From Geothrix sp. 21YS21S-4 (GTDB lineage: Bacteria > Acidobacteriota > Holophagae > Holophagales > Holophagaceae): a DNA stretch of 64,000 nt. Made by a program: the position numbers and the translations under genes. The stretch lies in NCBI RefSeq assembly GCF_030845995.1, contig NZ_CP132719.1, positions 744,001 through 808,000 on the forward strand. The letters run 5' to 3'. Under the pieces are notes generated by a model. The model saw only the letters and a program-made list of their open reading frames with translations, was not told where the DNA came from and ran no database searches. Below, piece by piece: positions 53,804 through 62,410 of this stretch (positions are counted from its first letter, which is position 1; every line of letters begins with the position of its first letter).

Positions 53804-54565
53804 CTATCCATGAACGCGATCCCGGCGCGCGAAATGGGCGATTCCCCCGATGGCGATACCCAGCGCCAGAAGGAGCGCCCCCGGACTGTATCCCCATGGG
53901 AGAACCCTCCATCGTTCAAACAGAAGCATCGCCTGGCTTGCAAGGCCCCAGGGGAGAAATTGGGCGGCGACACTGTTGCCCACCATTCTGACGGCAAGCC
54001 AACTGCCGATCCCTGCGGTCGCCACGGCGAGCCATAAGCCGGGACTCCACATCGAGAGCCACGTGTGGAATGCCACGATGGCCAGAAGAGCCAGGGCCGA
54101 ATATCCCAGAAAGCGAAGGAAAAGAGGCCAGGGAAGGGAACCCATGAGAAGGTCCGAATTGGTTTGGAGAACATATCCTCCGGCCACCACCAACAGAGCG
54201 AAGAGGATCAGCGACCCCCACGCCAGGACCGCATGACCCACCAGCTTGACCATGAAATGCGCGCTTCGCGGGAAGGGCTGGCACCACAGGTGGTTCCACG
54301 CTCGAGCTTCCCGTTCTTGCTCCCATGACAACTCGCTTACCAGTGCGGTTGTCAGGGGCATGACCACCAGATTCCAGGCGATGAAGTTCAATTCCACCCA
54401 GAATTGAAAACCAGGCCTGAACATGCGAATCCGGGCATCCGAGAACCAGCAGACGACACCGAGGAAGGCCACCTGGCAGAGAGGAGCGACGATGGTGACG
54501 AGCAGCAGCCAACTCTTTCGCCATTTCACGCGCTCTGCTGCGAAAAGAATGCCCAGAACGCTCAT
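53804..54565 (-). CDS. ABC-2 type transporter permease
   Basis: This permease has about 253 residues with six predicted helices (SWLLLVTIVAPLCQVAFLGV, ILFALLVVAGGYVL, GYSALALLAIVAFHTWLSM, ALLLALGIAIGGIA). It has the ELSWEQEREARAWNHLWCQP segment characteristic of lantibiotic-immunity permeases (EEEKSGNFQ-like). The ATG at 54565 has GGAGG upstream and overlaps the ATPase stop as ATGA, so translation is coupled. Confidence 0.85.
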   Translation of the reverse strand: MSVLGILFAAERVKWRKSWLLLVTIVAPLCQVAFLGVVCWFSDARIRMFRPGFQFWVELNFIAWNLVVMPLTTALVSELSWEQEREARAWNHLWCQPFPRSAHFMVKLVGHAVLAWGSLILFALLVVAGGYVLQTNSDLLMGSLPWPLFLRFLGYSALALLAIVAFHTWLSMWSPGLWLAVATAGIGSWLAVRMVGNSVAAQFLPWGLASQAMLLFERWRVLPWGYSPGALLLALGIAIGGIAHFARRDRVHG

Positions 54566-55455
54566 GCTTCCTCCAGAAGCGCCAGAAACCGGGCCTCCAG
54601 ATTGGCTTTGCAAGGCGTGAGTTCAAAAAGAGCACAGCCCTCCTCCACCAGGCACGCGGCAATGGTAGGAGCTTCCTCCCGCGGTGCCCGGATCCTTATC
54701 CGTCCTTCCACCTCCCGCAGGGGGAAATGGAAACGATCCAAGGCTGCTAAGGCCTGGGTGGGATTATCGACGCACACGATCAATTCTTCGTTTTCCGCGG
54801 TGCCTAGACCTTGGCAGGATCCTTGGTACCGTAACCGCCCCTTGTGGATGATGACGAGATCCTGTGCGACCTGCTCGATCTCGGCCAGCAGGTGACTGGA
54901 CAGAAAGATCGTCGTTCCGGTTTCCTCAGGGAGGCTTCGGATCAGATTCCGCATATCTTGGATACCCGCGGGATCCAGCCCATTGGTTGGTTCGTCGAGG
55001 ATCAAGAGCTGCGGGCTGCCCAGTAGCGCCAGGGCCACTCCCAGCCGCTGCCGCATTCCCAGAGAGTATTCCCGGACAGGCCGCCGAGCGTCGCGGATCA
55101 AGTCCACTTGCCCCAACACCCGATCTACTTCCGTAAGGGGAAGTCCTCTCAGGATTCGCGTGATCTCAAGGTTTTCCCGACCTGTGAGATGGTCGTAGAG
55201 AGAGGGGGATTCCACGAGAGCCCCGATGCGGGCCAGAGCGGCGGGATGGCCCGCCTCGTACCCTAAGACTTCTGCACGTCCAGCGTCGGGTTTGGTGAGG
55301 CCGAGCAATAGGGAAATGGTGGTGGTCTTGCCTGCCCCGTTCGGTCCTAAAAATCCCGTAATGGTACGAGTTTGGACGCCCAGGTCAAGCTGATCCACGA
55401 CGACCTGCGAGCCATAGCGTTTGGTGAGTCCGGACGTAGAAATGGCGAAGTCCAT
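54562..55455 (-). CDS. ABC transporter ATP-binding protein (BcrA/LanF-like)
   Basis: This 297-residue ATPase has Walker A GPNGAGKTT, Q-loop region, signature YSLGMRQRL, Walker B LLILDEPTNGLDPAG and H-loop SSHLL. The N-terminus (TKRYGSQVVVDQLDLGV) and C-terminal extra domain are like bacitracin/gallidermin self-immunity and drug exporters. With two following permeases it forms a three-gene exporter. No biosynthesis gene or two-component pair is adjacent, so it may protect against peptide antibiotics from others or export an unknown substrate. Confidence 0.88.
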   Translation of the reverse strand: MDFAISTSGLTKRYGSQVVVDQLDLGVQTRTITGFLGPNGAGKTTTISLLLGLTKPDAGRAEVLGYEAGHPAALARIGALVESPSLYDHLTGRENLEITRILRGLPLTEVDRVLGQVDLIRDARRPVREYSLGMRQRLGVALALLGSPQLLILDEPTNGLDPAGIQDMRNLIRSLPEETGTTIFLSSHLLAEIEQVAQDLVIIHKGRLRYQGSCQGLGTAENEELIVCVDNPTQALAALDRFHFPLREVEGRIRIRAPREEAPTIAACLVEEGCALFELTPCKANLEARFLALLEEA

Positions 55456-55574
55456 GGGGGAACGATCTCCATCACCAGTCTGCCGTGCTTCGGCTCCCTC
55501 TCCGCGTTGGGTGAGTGCAGATTCTTCATGAGAGAGATCTTTGCTTTTTACTTCTCTCTACAGGATGCGGAGAC

Positions 55575-56105
55575 TCAATCCAGATTAGACGTCTTTAGGA
55601 ACACATTCGTGCTAGCTCCCGATCCATCTTTGAACTGATTTTGGAGATAGACCGCTGAGACGAGTGTGGCCGGAGTGGCTCCGCTAGGGCTGAGCCAGCC
55701 GAATTGCACCTGTCCTAATTTGGCAACAGTAGCTGCCGCCTTAGTTGCGGTGCCATCGGAGGAAGTCTCACTGATCGCGGAGGTCGCATAAGCTCCAACC
55801 GCGCCTGAGGTATTCCAGGGGTTCTTAGCCTGATAGATGGTAGGGATCATGCTCGTAGCGGTGCTCGTTCCAAATACATTCGTATTGAGCACGGAAAGGG
55901 TTTGAACAGCTCCCGTCTGTTCTCGATATTTGTCTGCTGCAGAAATAATGTCCGACAAAATACTCGAGGCATTCTCCTGACATGAACGATCGCGCGCCCG
56001 GCTGCGCTGACCAAGGAGGGCTGGGATGGCGATGGCACTAATAATGCCGATGATGGCTAGGACTAGGAGAAGCTCGATAAGTGTAAATCCCTTCTGGTTG
56101 GGCAT
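55575..56105 (-). CDS. Type IV pilin, paralogue of the next
   Basis: This 176-residue prepilin has a short leader MPNQKG and mature start FTLIELLLVLAIIGIISAIA with Glu5, then ALLGQRSRARDRS. The globular part (NPWNTSGAVGAYA, GTATKAAATVAKLGQVQFG, SAVYLQNQFKDGSGAS) is collinear with the neighbouring pilin but has diverged and is more AT-rich. It lacks the usual C-terminal disulfide loop. It has its own sigma-54-like promoter. Confidence 0.92.
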   Translation of the reverse strand: MPNQKGFTLIELLLVLAIIGIISAIAIPALLGQRSRARDRSCQENASSILSDIISAADKYREQTGAVQTLSVLNTNVFGTSTATSMIPTIYQAKNPWNTSGAVGAYATSAISETSSDGTATKAAATVAKLGQVQFGWLSPSGATPATLVSAVYLQNQFKDGSGASTNVFLKTSNLD

Positions 56106-56134
56106 GAGGGGCTCCAGTCTATGGATGATCTTTG

Positions 56135-56150
56135 ATCAAGAAGAATGCCA
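56135..56150 (-). promoter_or_regulatory. Sigma-54 promoter of the second pilin gene
   Basis: Read leftward, TGGCATTCTTCTTGAT fits the -24/-12 pattern (GG and TTGA with correct spacing). It lies 30 bases before the ATG at 56105. It has the same layout as the site upstream of the main pilin. Confidence 0.6.
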
Positions 56151-56187
56151 TTTATTAAAAAAATGGGAATCCTGAAATAAATAAAAA

Positions 56188-56216
56188 AAGAGGGAGACTG
56201 AGTCCCCCTCTTTTGG
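56188..56216 (-). terminator. Terminator after the main pilin gene
   Basis: An AAAAGAGGG / CCCTCTTTT hairpin with a short loop (GGACTCAGTCT on the transcribed side) is followed leftward by TTTTTTT. It separates the two pilin transcripts. Confidence 0.8.
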
Positions 56217-56232
56217 TAGATAATTTCCTACT

Positions 56233-56763
56233 CTATTCTAGATTGCTGATCTTCATGAAAACATTGGAATTGGCATTGGCCGCATCCTTAAACTGATTCT
56301 GCACATACACCGAGGTGACGAAGACGCCTGGTGTGGTGGTCGTAGCAGGAAGAAGGCCCATCTGAACCTGTCCCTGCTTGGCGGCAGTGGCTGCAGCTTT
56401 GGTGGCCGTTCCATCCACGGCCGTTTCAGTCACGAGCGTCGTGTTGTAGGCAGGGAGAGCACCACTGGTGTTCCAGGGATTCTTGGACTGCCAAACCGTA
56501 GGGATTTTGGAGGTTGCAGCAGTAGTGCCGACAATGTTGGCCTGGACATTGGCGACGGTGTCTGCGGTGATGCCATCTTCCTTGGCCTTATCGATCGCGG
56601 CAATGAAATCGCCCACGATGCCGGCGGCATTGTCCTGGCTGCTCTTGTCACGGGCGCGGGAGCGCTGGCCGAGGAGGGCCGGGATGGCGATGGCGCTGAT
56701 GATGCCGATGATGGCGAGCACGAGCAGCAGCTCGATGAGGGTGAAGCCGGACTGCTTCTTCAT
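56233..56763 (-). CDS. pilA: Major type IV pilin
   Basis: This 176-residue prepilin has a leader MKKQSG and mature FTLIELLLVLAIIGIISAIA with Glu5. The helix continues ALLGQRSRARDKSSQD, then a globular domain with NPWNTSGALPAYN and SVYVQNQFKDAANANSN. No C-terminal cysteine pair is present. It has a GGAG ribosome site, a sigma-54-type promoter and a strong terminator, all as expected for the main, highly expressed pilin. The start at 56763 is chosen because an upstream ATG would give an abnormally long leader. Confidence 0.93.
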   Translation of the reverse strand: MKKQSGFTLIELLLVLAIIGIISAIAIPALLGQRSRARDKSSQDNAAGIVGDFIAAIDKAKEDGITADTVANVQANIVGTTAATSKIPTVWQSKNPWNTSGALPAYNTTLVTETAVDGTATKAAATAAKQGQVQMGLLPATTTTPGVFVTSVYVQNQFKDAANANSNVFMKISNLE

Positions 56764-56797
56764 GGGCGTCTCCTTAGGAATGGGCCGAGCTTGAGTA

Positions 56798-56813
56798 ATC
56801 AAGTCCCGTGCCA
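56798..56813 (-). promoter_or_regulatory. Sigma-54 promoter of the main pilin gene
   Basis: Read leftward, TGGCACGGGACTTGAT matches consensus TGGCACG-N4-TTGCW at all but one core position. It gives a start about 22 bases before the ribosome site. PilA genes are commonly RpoN-dependent through PilR-type activators; none is in this window. Confidence 0.75.
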
Positions 56814-56957
56814 TGGCGGTGAGTCTGATTCAAGATGCCTTTAGCTCTCTGCAAAGACAAGGGATTTCGGCCTGACGGTTTCTCACGCTCGGGGTGCTGA
56901 GGGATCGAGTGCCGGATTGCGTCAGGTGAGGGTGACGCGGTCGGGCCTGGGGGGGGC

Positions 56958-58058
56958 CTATTCCTTGAGCCCACGCCTCTCGATCAAGCGTCGGAGGGAG
57001 GGATTGCGCCCGTACTCGTTGTCCATGTGGTCGATGGTGATGGGCTCGTCGGCCTTCAGGGACTTCACGAGGCGGTCTTCGTTGAAGAGTTCACGGCAGG
57101 AGATCTGGCCCTTCTGGAGCGGAACCGCGAGGTAGTAGTCCTCGGCGGTCAGGACGTGGCCTTCGGGCAGGTCGCGGCGGGCGTAGACGCCCCGGACGAG
57201 GGCGTCGAGATATTCGACTTCCCGCTCCGGGGGGATTCGCTTCTGGGTGCCCGGGGCGCCGCACATCTCCTTGGCCTTGAGGAACGCCTTGAACCACCGG
57301 TCCGCCTGCTCGGGGGTGGAGCAGTAGGGCGAGGGCTTGGGGAAGCCCTCCTGGTCGATGTCGATGTGCCGCTCGAAGGTGCGCGCGCCCTTGGCGTAGG
57401 CGATCATCACGCTGGATTCCCAGTCGTGGTACTCGTGGGTGGAGAACCCGATGGTCAGCCCGGGATAGCGGTTCCTCAGGAATTCGATCTGGTTCATCTC
57501 GAGCTCCCCATCTTCGCTGGGGTAGAGGGACACGCAGTGGTTCAGGGCCAGGGGGATGCCCCGGTTGCTGAAGAAGGTGACGAGATCATCCACGTCGCGC
57601 AGGGAGGAGCCCCCCGTGGAGGCGATGACGGGCTTGCGGGTGCGGGCGATGGCCTCGATGAGGATCCAGTCGTTCAGGTCCGAGCTGGCGAGCTTGATGA
57701 TGTCCAGTCCCAGGTCCATGCACAGGGCGACGCTGTTCTCGTCGAAGGGCGTGGCCATGGGGATGCAGCCGGAGCGGCGGATCTCGTGGACCAGGGTTTC
57801 GAAGCTCTCCCGGTCCAGGCGTGTGTCCACGGTCTTCTTGATGTACCGGATGTCCTTCCGGTCGCGGAAGTCCTTGTGGATGAACGAGTCGACGTCCCGG
57901 AACTGGAGCTTGATGGCCGCCCGGACGCTGTTGTAGCGGACCACGCGCCCGAAGTCCCGCACGATCTGGAGCGCGCGGTCGAGGCTGCCCCAGTGGTTGT
58001 TGGCGAGCTCGAGGACGAACAGTTCGTCGAAGATGTTCCGATTGATGGATGCGGCCAT
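56958..58058 (-). CDS. NeuB-family (sialic/legionaminic acid synthase-like) protein with SAF-like end
   Basis: This protein is about 366 residues. NeuB-type TIM-barrel motifs are visible: FVLELANNHWGSLDRAL, AAIKLQFRD, ATPFDENSVAL, IIKLASSDLNDWILI, VIASTGG, NHCVSLYPS and IGFSTHEYHDWESS. An antifreeze-like SAF region follows (VYARRDLPEGHVLTAEDYY). Family members condense PEP with a hexosamine to a nonulosonate. It is last in the CDP-sugar operon, after the TPP enzyme, with a 139-base gap. The start at 58058 (MAASINRNIFDEL) has GGAG upstream; an in-frame ATG at 58160 adds 34 unneeded residues. The substrate is unknown. Confidence 0.88.
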   Translation of the reverse strand: MAASINRNIFDELFVLELANNHWGSLDRALQIVRDFGRVVRYNSVRAAIKLQFRDVDSFIHKDFRDRKDIRYIKKTVDTRLDRESFETLVHEIRRSGCIPMATPFDENSVALCMDLGLDIIKLASSDLNDWILIEAIARTRKPVIASTGGSSLRDVDDLVTFFSNRGIPLALNHCVSLYPSEDGELEMNQIEFLRNRYPGLTIGFSTHEYHDWESSVMIAYAKGARTFERHIDIDQEGFPKPSPYCSTPEQADRWFKAFLKAKEMCGAPGTQKRIPPEREVEYLDALVRGVYARRDLPEGHVLTAEDYYLAVPLQKGQISCRELFNEDRLVKSLKADEPITIDHMDNEYGRNPSLRRLIERRGLKE

Positions 58059-58197
58059 GGCATGACTCCGGAACAGGGGGGAGGGCAATCGATGTGCCAT
58101 TTCGTCCAGGCATTTTCGGATGCCTGCTAGCCGATGATCGGCTTTTGAAATAAATGACATGAATGCCGGCGCGATGCCGGAGAAACGCTGACGTGGT

Positions 58198-60033
58198 TCA
58201 GGCCTGCCAGGGCGCGATCAGCAGGTTCTCCGCGAGTTCCTCCCGGCTGAGGAAGGGCGCCAGATCCTCCAGGGGAGAGGTGACCATCCGGCCATCCTCC
58301 AGCCGTCGGGAGCTGAGCTTGGGCGCGAAGCCCTGGTCGAGGTCCAGCATCACTTCGCACAGGACGGGGCCCTGGGCGGCCGCGGCCAGGGTCTGGGCGA
58401 TGGCGGGGGCCATCTCGGCATGGCTCGCCACCCGGAAGTAGGGGATGGCGTAGGCCCCGCACAGGGCCTGGAAATCCGGGAAGCCGAGGCCGCTTTCCGT
58501 TCCGCAACCCACGATGTTGTCCGGGAAGAAGGCCCGTTGCGTCTGGCGGATGGAGTGGTAGCCCTGGTTGTTGTAGAGGAAGATCGCCACGGGCAGGCGG
58601 TGGGTGGCCAGGGTCTGGAGCTCCTGGAGGTTCATCTGGATGCTGCCGTCCCCCGCCATGCAGATGACGGTTTGGGAGCTGCCGGGTTGATGCCGGGCGG
58701 CGACGGCGGCGCCCAGCGCGGCGGGCAGGTCGTAGCCCATGGAGGCGCAGCCCGAGTTGCTGTAGAGGCGCTGCCCCTCCTTCAGGTCGGCGGCCTGGAA
58801 CGTGGTGACGCACGCTGTTCCGTCCCCGGTGACGATGGTCTGGCCCTCGGGGAGCTGGTGGAACAGCGCCTCCGCGAAGCAGTAGGGATTCACCGGGGCC
58901 TCCTTCGCGGAGTACTCCGGCAGGACCACCGGATAGCGGGCCTGGCGGGCCTTGCACCAGGCGAGGAAGTCGCGGTGCGCCGGCGGAATGTCGTGGTTGC
59001 CCGCCGCCTCCAGCAGTGCGTCCAGGAAGGCCTTCAGATCAGCTTCCACCGGCAGGTCGATCCGCAGGGTCGGTTTCCGCAGTTCCGCCGGATCGACGTC
59101 CACCATCACCTTGAAGGCTGCGCGGGCGAAGGCGTCCCAGTTGTAGCTGATCTGGCGGATGTTCAGCCGGCAGCCCAGGACGAGGAGGAAATCCGAGTTC
59201 TGGACGGCAAAATTCCCCGGTCGATCCCCCACCGTTCCGGGCCGCCCCACGTAGCAGGGATGGCTGTTGGGCAGCAGGTCGTGGGCGTTGAAGGCCGTCG
59301 CCACGGGGATTCCCAGGCGGTCCACCACGGCTCGGAAGGCCTCATAGGCGCCGGCGATGCGCACGCCCGTTCCCGGCAGGATCACGGGTCGCCGGGCGGC
59401 CCGCAGCCGCTGCAGAACCTCTTGAACCTGCGCCTTCAGGGTGGTCGAGGTCCGCGTCGGAGCCTCGACGGCGGGATCGAATCCCTTCAGTGCCGTCTCA
59501 TCCACCTGCGCGCCCTGGACGTTCATGGGGACGTCGATCCACACCGGTCCCGGCCGCCCCGACTGGGCCAAGTGAATGGCCCGCTCCAAGTGGTAGCGGA
59601 TCGTGGCGGGATCGGTCACCAGGACCGCGTACTTGGTGATGGGTTCGACGATCCGGACGATGTCCACTTCCTGGTCGCCGAGCTGGCGCAGCTCCGGGTC
59701 GCCCTGGCAGGCCACCAGTGTCTCGGTGCGGACCTGTCCCGAGATGACGATCATCGAGATGGAGTCGGTCCAGGCGCCGTGGATGCCCGTGAGCGTGTTC
59801 AGCCCCCCCGGTCCCGTCGTGACGTTCACGGCCGCCATGCGCCCCGACAGCCGGGCGTAGCTTTCGGCGGCGATGGCGCAGGCCTGCTCGTGATGGCAGG
59901 CCACGTAGCGCATTCCTTCGCAGCGCCCGAAGGCGTCGTTGAGGTGCATGGCCCCGCCGCCGGTGACGAGGAACACGTCGCGGATCCCGTGGGCGGCGAG
60001 GGTCTGGGCGATGTAGTCGGCGACGCGGATCAT
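58198..60033 (-). CDS. Thiamine-diphosphate enzyme, acetolactate-synthase-like (YerE type)
   Basis: This 611-residue enzyme has the PYR domain with catalytic Glu in CHHEQACAIAAESYA, a central Rossmann-like domain (FAVQNSDFLLVLGCRL) and the PP domain with GDGSIQMNLQELQTLATH and NNQGYHSI. Its place right after RfbFGH and a reductase matches YerE of Yersinia, which transfers an acetaldehyde unit from pyruvate to C4 of CDP-3,6-dideoxyhexulose to make the yersiniose branch. The 4-base overlap with the preceding gene shows coupling. True acetohydroxyacid synthase (IlvB) is unlikely because no IlvN follows and the setting is sugar synthesis. Confidence 0.85.
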   Translation of the reverse strand: MIRVADYIAQTLAAHGIRDVFLVTGGGAMHLNDAFGRCEGMRYVACHHEQACAIAAESYARLSGRMAAVNVTTGPGGLNTLTGIHGAWTDSISMIVISGQVRTETLVACQGDPELRQLGDQEVDIVRIVEPITKYAVLVTDPATIRYHLERAIHLAQSGRPGPVWIDVPMNVQGAQVDETALKGFDPAVEAPTRTSTTLKAQVQEVLQRLRAARRPVILPGTGVRIAGAYEAFRAVVDRLGIPVATAFNAHDLLPNSHPCYVGRPGTVGDRPGNFAVQNSDFLLVLGCRLNIRQISYNWDAFARAAFKVMVDVDPAELRKPTLRIDLPVEADLKAFLDALLEAAGNHDIPPAHRDFLAWCKARQARYPVVLPEYSAKEAPVNPYCFAEALFHQLPEGQTIVTGDGTACVTTFQAADLKEGQRLYSNSGCASMGYDLPAALGAAVAARHQPGSSQTVICMAGDGSIQMNLQELQTLATHRLPVAIFLYNNQGYHSIRQTQRAFFPDNIVGCGTESGLGFPDFQALCGAYAIPYFRVASHAEMAPAIAQTLAAAAQGPVLCEVMLDLDQGFAPKLSSRRLEDGRMVTSPLEDLAPFLSREELAENLLIAPWQA

Positions 60034-61100
60034 GGGGCCTCCAGGGAGGGAAAGGGAGCGGGCGTCGGGGAGCGGAACTGCCGGTGCCAGGCCAGCGTGC
60101 GGGCCACGGCTTCTTCAAGGGTCACGCGGGGACGGAGGTCCAGCTCGCCGGCCATCCGGATCACGGCGGGCACATAGCGGGCGGGCGGCGCCCCGGCCAC
60201 GGGGACCCGCTCAACCTCCACCGGCAGGCCGGCGGCGGCCCCCACGGTGCGGGCGAGTTCGAGGATGCTGACGCCCCGGTCGCTGCCCACGTGGTAGGCG
60301 CCGGATTCCCCCTGGATCAGGAGCGCCCACAGCCAGGCTGCCATCTCCGATGCGTAGAGGTAGGAGCGGAACGGCGTCCCGTCGCCTCCGACGCGGATGG
60401 GCCGTCCTTCCAGCGCGTCGCGGATGAAGTTGCCGAAGGCGAAGTGCTGGTCCAGCGGCAGGTGCGGCCCGGCGAAGGCGAAGCAGCGGGCCACGGGGCA
60501 GGGGAAGCCGAGGTCCGCGCAGGCGCTTCGGATCAGGCGCTCCGCCTCCCGCTTGCCCTGCGCGTACGCCTGGCCCGGATCATCCGTGTCGGGGGCGAGG
60601 GGGAAATCCTCCGGGAAGTGCGTGAGCTCAGGGGGCTGGGGGCCGTAGACGGCGCCGCTGCTGAGGAACAGCACGCGCAATCCGGTCTGGCCTTGCATGG
60701 CCTCCATGACGCGCCGGGCGCCGCTGCTGATCGTCTGCCGCATGGCGCGGGGATCTGCGGCGTAGTGGCGGGCGTCGGAGGAGGCCGCGCCGTGGAGCAG
60801 ATGGGTGAATGGACCCCGCACGGAGGGAAATGAGCAGACGTCTCCCGCGTGGAGTTTCAGCCAGCGGGCCCCTTCGAGGTGGGGCATCGCCTCCAGAAAA
60901 GCCCGGGGATTGCGGCTCAGGACGACGGCCTCCACCCCCAGTCCGAAGGTCCGGTCGGCGCGGTCCATTACGTCCAGCAGCCACTTGCCGAAGAAGCCCG
61001 TGCCGCCGGTGATGAACAGCCTCGCTCCGCGCAGGCGCTCCCATCCCTGCACCCAGTCCACGGCTTCCCGCAGGTCCGCCTCCGGAAGGGGCGCGCCCAT
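60030..61100 (-). CDS. NAD-dependent epimerase/reductase of nucleotide sugars (possible YerF role)
   Basis: This extended SDR has about 356 residues, with coenzyme loop ITGGTGFFGKWLLD, catalytic Ser in LFLSSGAVYG and YAQGK (Tyr-x3-Lys). Start [10 protein letters not shown] at 61100 overlaps the upstream stop as TGATG, and its stop overlaps the TPP enzyme start. In the yersiniose pathway YerF reduces the keto group of the new two-carbon branch. This gene could do that or epimerise C5; sequence alone does not decide. Confidence 0.82.
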   Translation of the reverse strand: MGAPLPEADLREAVDWVQGWERLRGARLFITGGTGFFGKWLLDVMDRADRTFGLGVEAVVLSRNPRAFLEAMPHLEGARWLKLHAGDVCSFPSVRGPFTHLLHGAASSDARHYAADPRAMRQTISSGARRVMEAMQGQTGLRVLFLSSGAVYGPQPPELTHFPEDFPLAPDTDDPGQAYAQGKREAERLIRSACADLGFPCPVARCFAFAGPHLPLDQHFAFGNFIRDALEGRPIRVGGDGTPFRSYLYASEMAAWLWALLIQGESGAYHVGSDRGVSILELARTVGAAAGLPVEVERVPVAGAPPARYVPAVIRMAGELDLRPRVTLEEAVARTLAWHRQFRSPTPAPFPSLEAP

Positions 61101-62410
61101 CAGGGGGATCCCAGGCCCGCTTCCAGGGCCGAGGCGATGTGGTCCAGCATCGGAGGGGTGAGGCCGGGGAACACGCCCACCCAGAACGTGCGGTTCATGA
61201 TCGCGTCGCAGCCGTCGAGGGGTCCCGCCACGCGGTGGGGCACGCCTTTGAAGGCGGGCTGCCGCAGAAGGTTGCCGCCGAAGAGCAGGCGGGTGCCGAT
61301 CTTCCGGGATTCCAAATACTGGATCAGGCGGTTGCGCGATACCGGCGCGTCCTCCCGCAGCGTGAGGGGAAAGCCGAACCAGCTGGGGTTCGCGTCCGGC
61401 AGGCTCTCGGGGAGCATCAGAAAGGATTCCAGGTGGGCGAGCCGGGCGCGCAGGCCGCGGAAGTTCTCCCGGCGGCGGGCGATGAACCCCTCCAGCTTGT
61501 CGAGCTGGCTGAGGCCCACGGCAGCCTGCATGTCGGTGAGCTTCAGGTTGTAGCCCAGGTGGCTGTACGTGTACTTGTGGTCGTACCCCGCGGGCAGGTC
61601 GCCGAGCTGCCACTCGAAGCGGCGGCGGCAGGTGTTGTCCACGCCGGGTTCGCACCAGCAGTCGCGGCCCCAGTCCCGCAGGGATTCGACGATCTTCTTC
61701 AGGGCGGAATCGCGGGTCAGGACGGCGCCGCCCTCTCCCATCGTGAGGTGGTGGGCCGGGTAGAAGCTGACGGTGGCGAGGTGCCCGAAGGTGCCCACCT
61801 TGCGGTCGCCGAATTCGGCGCCCACCGCATCGCAGCAGTCCTCCACCACCCAGAGATCATGCTTCTTCGCCAGCGCCATCACCGCGTCCAGGTCGAAGGG
61901 ATTGCCCAGGGCATGGGCCAGGATGATGGCCCGGGTGCGGGGTCCGACGGCTTCCTCCAAGCGGCTTGGATCGGCGTTGCAGGTGGGCAGGTGGGCGTCC
62001 ACGAACACGGGGACCAGGCCGTTCTGCAGGATGGGCGTGACCGTGGTGGGGAAGCCCGCCGCGCAGGTGAGCACTTCGTCCCCCGGCACCAGGCGCCGGT
62101 CCCCCAACTGGGGCGAGGTGAGGGCGGAGATGGCCAGCAGGTTGGCGCTGGAGCCCGAATTGACCAGCAGGCAGTGGTCCAGGCCCCACCAGACGGCGAA
62201 GCGGCGCTCGAATTCCCGGGCGAACCGGCCCGTGGTGAGCCAGAAGTCCAGCGAGGCGTCCACCAGGTTGCGGACGTCGGCCCCGTCGAACACCTTTCCA
62301 CTGACGGGAACCGGGGTCACGCCGGGCACGAACGGACGCTCCTGCCACCGCTCCGTCGCGTAGGCGGAGACCAATTCCAGGATCTGGGCACGCAGCGCAT
62401 CGGCGCTCAT
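61100..62410 (-). CDS. rfbH: CDP-6-deoxy-4-hexulose-3-dehydrase (E1)
   Basis: This 436-residue PMP-dependent, iron-sulfur enzyme removes the C3 hydroxyl. It has the aminotransferase fold, but the Schiff-base lysine is replaced by His220 in [14 protein letters not shown], as in authentic E1. The iron-sulfur cysteines are present with the exact spacing C193-x57-C251-x-C253-x7-C261, so 3-deoxygenation rather than transamination is expected. It needs the reductase E3 (DdhD/RfbI), which is not visible here. Start [10 protein letters not shown] at 62410 overlaps the upstream gene as ATGA. Confidence 0.92.
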   Translation of the reverse strand: MSADALRAQILELVSAYATERWQERPFVPGVTPVPVSGKVFDGADVRNLVDASLDFWLTTGRFAREFERRFAVWWGLDHCLLVNSGSSANLLAISALTSPQLGDRRLVPGDEVLTCAAGFPTTVTPILQNGLVPVFVDAHLPTCNADPSRLEEAVGPRTRAIILAHALGNPFDLDAVMALAKKHDLWVVEDCCDAVGAEFGDRKVGTFGHLATVSFYPAHHLTMGEGGAVLTRDSALKKIVESLRDWGRDCWCEPGVDNTCRRRFEWQLGDLPAGYDHKYTYSHLGYNLKLTDMQAAVGLSQLDKLEGFIARRRENFRGLRARLAHLESFLMLPESLPDANPSWFGFPLTLREDAPVSRNRLIQYLESRKIGTRLLFGGNLLRQPAFKGVPHRVAGPLDGCDAIMNRTFWVGVFPGLTPPMLDHIASALEAGLGSP

